Shown here piece by piece: positions 7,139 through 9,201 of a stretch of DNA of 9,201 bases. Location of the stretch: assembly GCA_913009765.1 (NCBI GenBank), contig CAJVYT010000156.1:1-9201 (forward strand), read 5' to 3'. The notes under the pieces are model-generated. The model was not told the origin of the DNA. It did not search any database and saw only the letters and a list, made by a program, of their open reading frames with translations. The translations under genes were made by a program, and so were the position numbers. Within the stretch, counting starts at the first letter, position 1, and each line of letters starts with the position of its first letter. This DNA is from an uncultured candidate division Zixibacteria bacterium. GTDB lineage: Bacteria > Zixibacteria > MSB-5A5 > GN15 > FEB-12.

Positions 7139-7187
7139 ATTATAACACATTTTCACAAAATATGTTCACATCGCATCATACTGTCAA
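7139..7187 (-). promoter_or_regulatory. candidate lon promoters (two overlapping)
   Basis: Reading the minus strand, a perfect TATAAT (7144-7139) is preceded by an extended -10 TG motif (7147-7146), with TGAACA (7168-7163) 18 nt upstream as -35. Its start would lie at about 7132, giving a leader of about 108 nt before the GTG. Overlapping it, a perfect TTGACA (7187-7182) is spaced 17 nt from CATATT (7164-7159). The first is the better -10, the second the better -35. This promoter lets lon-nnr be expressed separately from the upstream YchF-like gene. Confidence 0.5.
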
Positions 7188-7268
7188 TATAATTTATTTT
7201 CATATAACATGTAGTAACTGAAACATTTACCATTATTCGTACCTATAAATTGTATCGGATTATAAGAA

Positions 7269-8321
7269 TTAGACATTAAATCGGAAAAGAATCACATCGC
7301 CATCACCGACTATGTACTCTTTTCCTTCAAGTCGGAATTTTCCGGCTGCTTTGACCGCCTTTTCTGAACCAAGTTCAATATAGTCATCATATTTGATAAC
7401 CTCGGCACGAATAAAACCCCGCTCTATATCAGAATGAATCACACCGGCAGATTTTTGAGCGGTAAATCCTTTGCGAATTGTCCAAGCACGTACTTCCGGT
7501 TCACCGGCTGTGAGATATGAAATAAGACCGAGCAGATTGTATGATTTCTGCACAACGATGTCAACCGCAGGCGATTTAATTCCCAGCTCTTCCATAAACA
7601 TTGTTCGGTCATCTTCATCAAGAGCGATCAACTCCATCTCGATTTTTCCGCAGAGTGAGGTCACCTCACGTTTATTCTCAGAGATAAAATCTGAAAACAG
7701 AGCATCATACTCCGAAGCATTCCCGATTTTATCTTCAGCAAGATTGACAACAACCAATAATGGCTTTTCGGTCATGAACATATACCCCCGAAGAGATTTG
7801 CGTTCGTCTTTTGAAATGTCAATATCAATCAGCAGTTTTTCTTCTTCAAGATGTGCCAGACATTTTTTGAGAAGTTCAACTTCCTGAATAGCAGTTTTAT
7901 CGTTGGTGGTTTTTATTTTTTTTATGCGACGTTCAATATTGGTTTCTATCATCACTTGGTCGGCAAGTATCATTTCATCTACTATATCTTGCATGTCCGC
8001 TTTTGGATTTGCCTCGGGCGAAAAAGCATCAAGTACCAGCATGAGTGCATCCATCTGACGTAAATCCGATGAGATTTCAAGCTCGGTTGATTCTTTCCCT
8101 TTACCTGAAAACCCGGGGGCATCGAGAAATTCAATTTCAGCGTAGGTAATTTTTTTCGGATTAACTAATTCGGCGAGTTTTTCAAGCCGTTCATCGGGAA
8201 CTTTTATAATAGCCCTATGTGTAGCTTTTGAGAAATCACCGACAGCTTCCTGCTGCCCCGAGGCGGCGTTGAAAACTGTTGTTTTTCCGGACTGAGGTTT
8301 TCCAATTATACCAAGTTTCAT
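7269..8321 (-). CDS. ychF: YchF/OLA1-related P-loop NTPase (DUF933/TGS domain)
   Basis: The 350-residue cytosolic protein belongs to the Obg-related YchF group, ribosome-associated NTPases that often prefer ATP. The P-loop is GKPQSGKTT (7-15), the G3 region DAPG (67-70), and the G4 position NLAED (193-197), in place of the NKxD needed for guanine specificity. A helical, charged segment (about 110-165) fits the coiled-coil insertion. The C-terminal YchF-type TGS region (about 265-350) is highly typical: RAWTIRKG, AGVIHSDIERGFIRAEVI, and DGDVILFRFNV at the end. The P-loop and G3 differ from classical YchF (GLPNVGKST, DIAGL), so this may be the divergent DUF933 subfamily; the symbol is given for the family. 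The ATG at 8321 has no clear ribosome site. The gene is separated from lon by 244 nt. Confidence 0.85.
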   Translation of the reverse strand: MKLGIIGKPQSGKTTVFNAASGQQEAVGDFSKATHRAIIKVPDERLEKLAELVNPKKITYAEIEFLDAPGFSGKGKESTELEISSDLRQMDALMLVLDAFSPEANPKADMQDIVDEMILADQVMIETNIERRIKKIKTTNDKTAIQEVELLKKCLAHLEEEKLLIDIDISKDERKSLRGYMFMTEKPLLVVVNLAEDKIGNASEYDALFSDFISENKREVTSLCGKIEMELIALDEDDRTMFMEELGIKSPAVDIVVQKSYNLLGLISYLTAGEPEVRAWTIRKGFTAQKSAGVIHSDIERGFIRAEVIKYDDYIELGSEKAVKAAGKFRLEGKEYIVGDGDVILFRFNV

Positions 8322-8374
8322 AGTGGCTAATAGTACGGGAAAAAGGGCGATTTGGCAAGTGAGAAATTAGGGAG

Positions 8375-8408
8375 ATTATATTATAGAAGTCTTTTAAACT
8401 CGTCATTA
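8375..8408 (-). promoter_or_regulatory. weak candidate promoter for the YchF-like gene
   Basis: Two overlapping TATAAT hexamers on the minus strand (8385-8380 and 8380-8375) lie about 55-60 nt upstream of the ATG. The hexamer at 17-nt spacing (8408-8403, TAATGA) is a poor -35, so the call rests on the -10 alone. Confidence 0.25.
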
Positions 8409-8429
8409 TTCTTTAATCTATTAGCAAAA

Positions 8430-8485
8430 GTAGGTCGGGTTCCGTTGGTTTAAATTCGACAGAATTTAAAATCGAGAAACCCGAC
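8430..8485. repeat. REP-like hairpin, copy flanking the 3' end of the RAYT gene
   Basis: A GTAG tetranucleotide (8430-8433) precedes an imperfect palindrome. The outer 8-bp stem GTCGGGTT/AACCCGAC pairs 8434-8441 with 8478-8485. An internal loop separates it from a perfect 9-bp inner stem (8449-8457 with 8462-8470, TTTAAATTC/GAATTTAAA) closed by GACA. A GTAG-type tetranucleotide at the foot of a hairpin is the hallmark of REP sequences processed by RAYT proteins. It begins 6 nt past the RAYT stop codon and matches the copy at 9024-9077 in inverted orientation (48 of 54 positions). Confidence 0.85.
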
Positions 8486-8491
8486 AAATTA

Positions 8492-8970
8492 TCATTCCCC
8501 ATACTCAATTTCAAAATCAATATTATCTGCTGATATCTCAATAATATTAGAACCATTTTCACTAAATTTATGTACCGAAGATTCATTCCAATCAAATAGA
8601 TTATTAACTAATTGATGTTTAACAGGATTATAATGTATATAATTTACATGGTTTTCCATATCTTTTTCATTTCTAATCATATGATCCCAAAACATGTTTT
8701 GCCAAACTTTTCCAGAACCAAATTTATTTCTGTATAGCCTTGAATATGCAGTTTTAAAGTTATGAATTACGTTGGATAGATTCTCATCATTTATTTTTAT
8801 AATAAAATGAATATGGTCTGGTAAAATCACCCAGTATTCAATTTTACGATACTTCCATGACTTCCAGAATATTATAGGATCATTCAACAATAGTGGATTC
8901 CGTTTGTAAGTTACAATTGTAATGAAATAATAATGATTTTTTTAAGATTGAATCGTCTTAGAGTTTTCAA
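8492..8970 (-). pseudogene. REP-associated tyrosine transposase (RAYT, Y1_Tnp), frameshifted
   Basis: The downstream frame (TTG 8890 to TGA 8492) gives 132 residues with the Y1 HUH motif PDHIHFI (His26 and His28 of this frame), the RAYT signature VWQNMFWDHMIR, and NYIHYNPVKHQLV with the likely nucleophile Tyr84. HUH enzymes of this group cleave and rejoin single-stranded DNA at REP hairpins. Upstream codons in the same frame encode NHYYFITIVTYKRNPLLL, a typical RAYT N-terminus, but a stop precedes them and no start is present. The neighbouring frame from TTG 8970 encodes LKTLRRFNLKK up to a 7-T tract (8937-8943; A7 in the mRNA). One extra A, or a -1 slip, joins the frames into about 159 residues, the family's usual size. 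Most likely a one-base deletion; transcriptional slippage is possible. Confidence 0.85.
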
Positions 8971-9023
8971 TTTTATTTTTAATATACAAGTCTTGAGTGA
9001 CAAGGGGTGTCAGTTTATTTATA

Positions 9024-9077
9024 GTCGGGTTTCTCGACTTTGAAATCTGACGATTTCAAACCAACGGAACCCGACCT
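9024..9077. repeat. REP-like hairpin, copy flanking the 5' end of the RAYT gene
   Basis: The outer stem pairs 9024-9031 (GTCGGGTT) with 9068-9075 (AACCCGAC). The inner 9-bp stem is 9039-9047 (TTTGAAATC) with 9052-9060 (GATTTCAAA), loop TGAC. Compared with the inverted copy at 8432-8485, two inner base pairs have changed on both sides together (A-T to G-C, and T-A to A-T), so pairing is preserved. The other two differences are one in the loop and one next to the inner stem. Confidence 0.85.
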
Positions 9078-9079
9078 GC

Positions 9080-9201
9080 TATGATAAAAGTCAAACGTTA
9101 TTATTTGTTATCTCAAAATATGTATAAATCTTCAGAATATCTTTACAACCTGCTATTCGTGGTTCGCCCACAGTTTACCTATTCGAAAAGTCGAAAATAG
9201 T
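9080..9201. other. unassigned sequence at the window edge
   Basis: No start codon with a credible frame is seen on either strand. A short GTGG/CCAC inverted repeat (9159-9171) and the AT-rich context look intergenic. A plus-strand frame is open from about 9087 to the window end but has an unconvincing composition. Confidence 0.3.

Larger units (their letters stand above)
8430..9079 (-). mobile_element. REPtron-like unit: RAYT gene between inverted REP hairpins
   Basis: A tyrosine HUH transposase gene is bracketed by two 54-nt hairpin repeats in inverted orientation, the arrangement known for REP-associated tyrosine transposases (REPtrons). The two ends carry GTAG (8430-8433) and, on the opposite strand, GCAG (9079-9076). 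No target-site duplication is expected for this family and I saw none. The unit sits just upstream of the YchF-like gene and is transcribed in the same direction. The transposase frame is broken, so the unit is probably immobile unless slippage restores the frame or a second RAYT acts in trans. Confidence 0.75.

Noticed and set aside
7471..7887. 138-codon open frame on the plus strand opposite the YchF-like gene
   Set aside because: Very rich in serine and arginine, as expected from the complement of the real gene, and antisense to a conserved family.
8430..9079. CRISPR or retron-like array suggested by paired repeats around a small gene
   Set aside because: There are only two repeats, in inverted orientation, with no spacers, no cas genes and no reverse transcriptase. 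The HUH motif and YIHYNPVK identify a RAYT unit.

Overview
The window reads as one end of an assembled contig from an AT-rich, uncultured-type Gram-negative bacterium. The Gram-negative call rests on an OmpA-type lipoprotein and two secreted beta-strand-rich proteins. No rRNA, tRNA or taxon-specific gene is present. The intergenic hairpin repeats and the YchF-like protein vaguely suggest a candidate-phylum or FCB/deltaproteobacterial-type genome, but this is only an impression.

Bases 1-132 are not genomic. They are a complete Illumina P7 primer plus 8-base index plus TruSeq read-2 adapter, preceded by low-complexity read-through junk, so genome sequence starts at about 133. From 133 to 483 come the 3' end of an unknown gene and a second small gene that overlaps it by ATGA and is frameshifted. 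An intact glycine-zipper/OmpA-domain lipoprotein (532-1203) follows, ending in a strong intrinsic terminator.

Bases 1265-1638 hold decayed intergenic hairpin repeats and a promoter. Next are two tandem paralogues of a secreted, probably outer-membrane beta-strand protein (1639-2312 and 2438-3095). Both are disrupted: copy A by a nonsense codon and a frameshift, copy B by a frameshift near its 3' end. An 87-bp palindromic repeat element separates them. The two copies share a near-identical 63-nt block containing a perfect 14-nt palindrome.

Bases 3098-8321 are ordinary housekeeping genes on the minus strand. In transcription order they are a YchF-related P-loop NTPase (8321-7269), then a promoter-bearing gap, then lon (GTG start, 7024-4664), then nnr, the bifunctional NAD(P)H-hydrate repair enzyme (4639-3098). 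lon and nnr are 24 nt apart and look like one operon of protein and metabolite quality control.

Bases 8430-9079 form a REPtron-like unit: a REP-associated tyrosine transposase (RAYT) gene, frameshifted in a 7-T tract, bracketed by two inverted 54-nt hairpin repeats. The repeats differ at six positions, four of which are two compensatory base-pair changes in the inner stem, so the hairpin structure has been conserved. This is the most interesting biological feature. I see no undescribed defence or biosynthetic system in the window.
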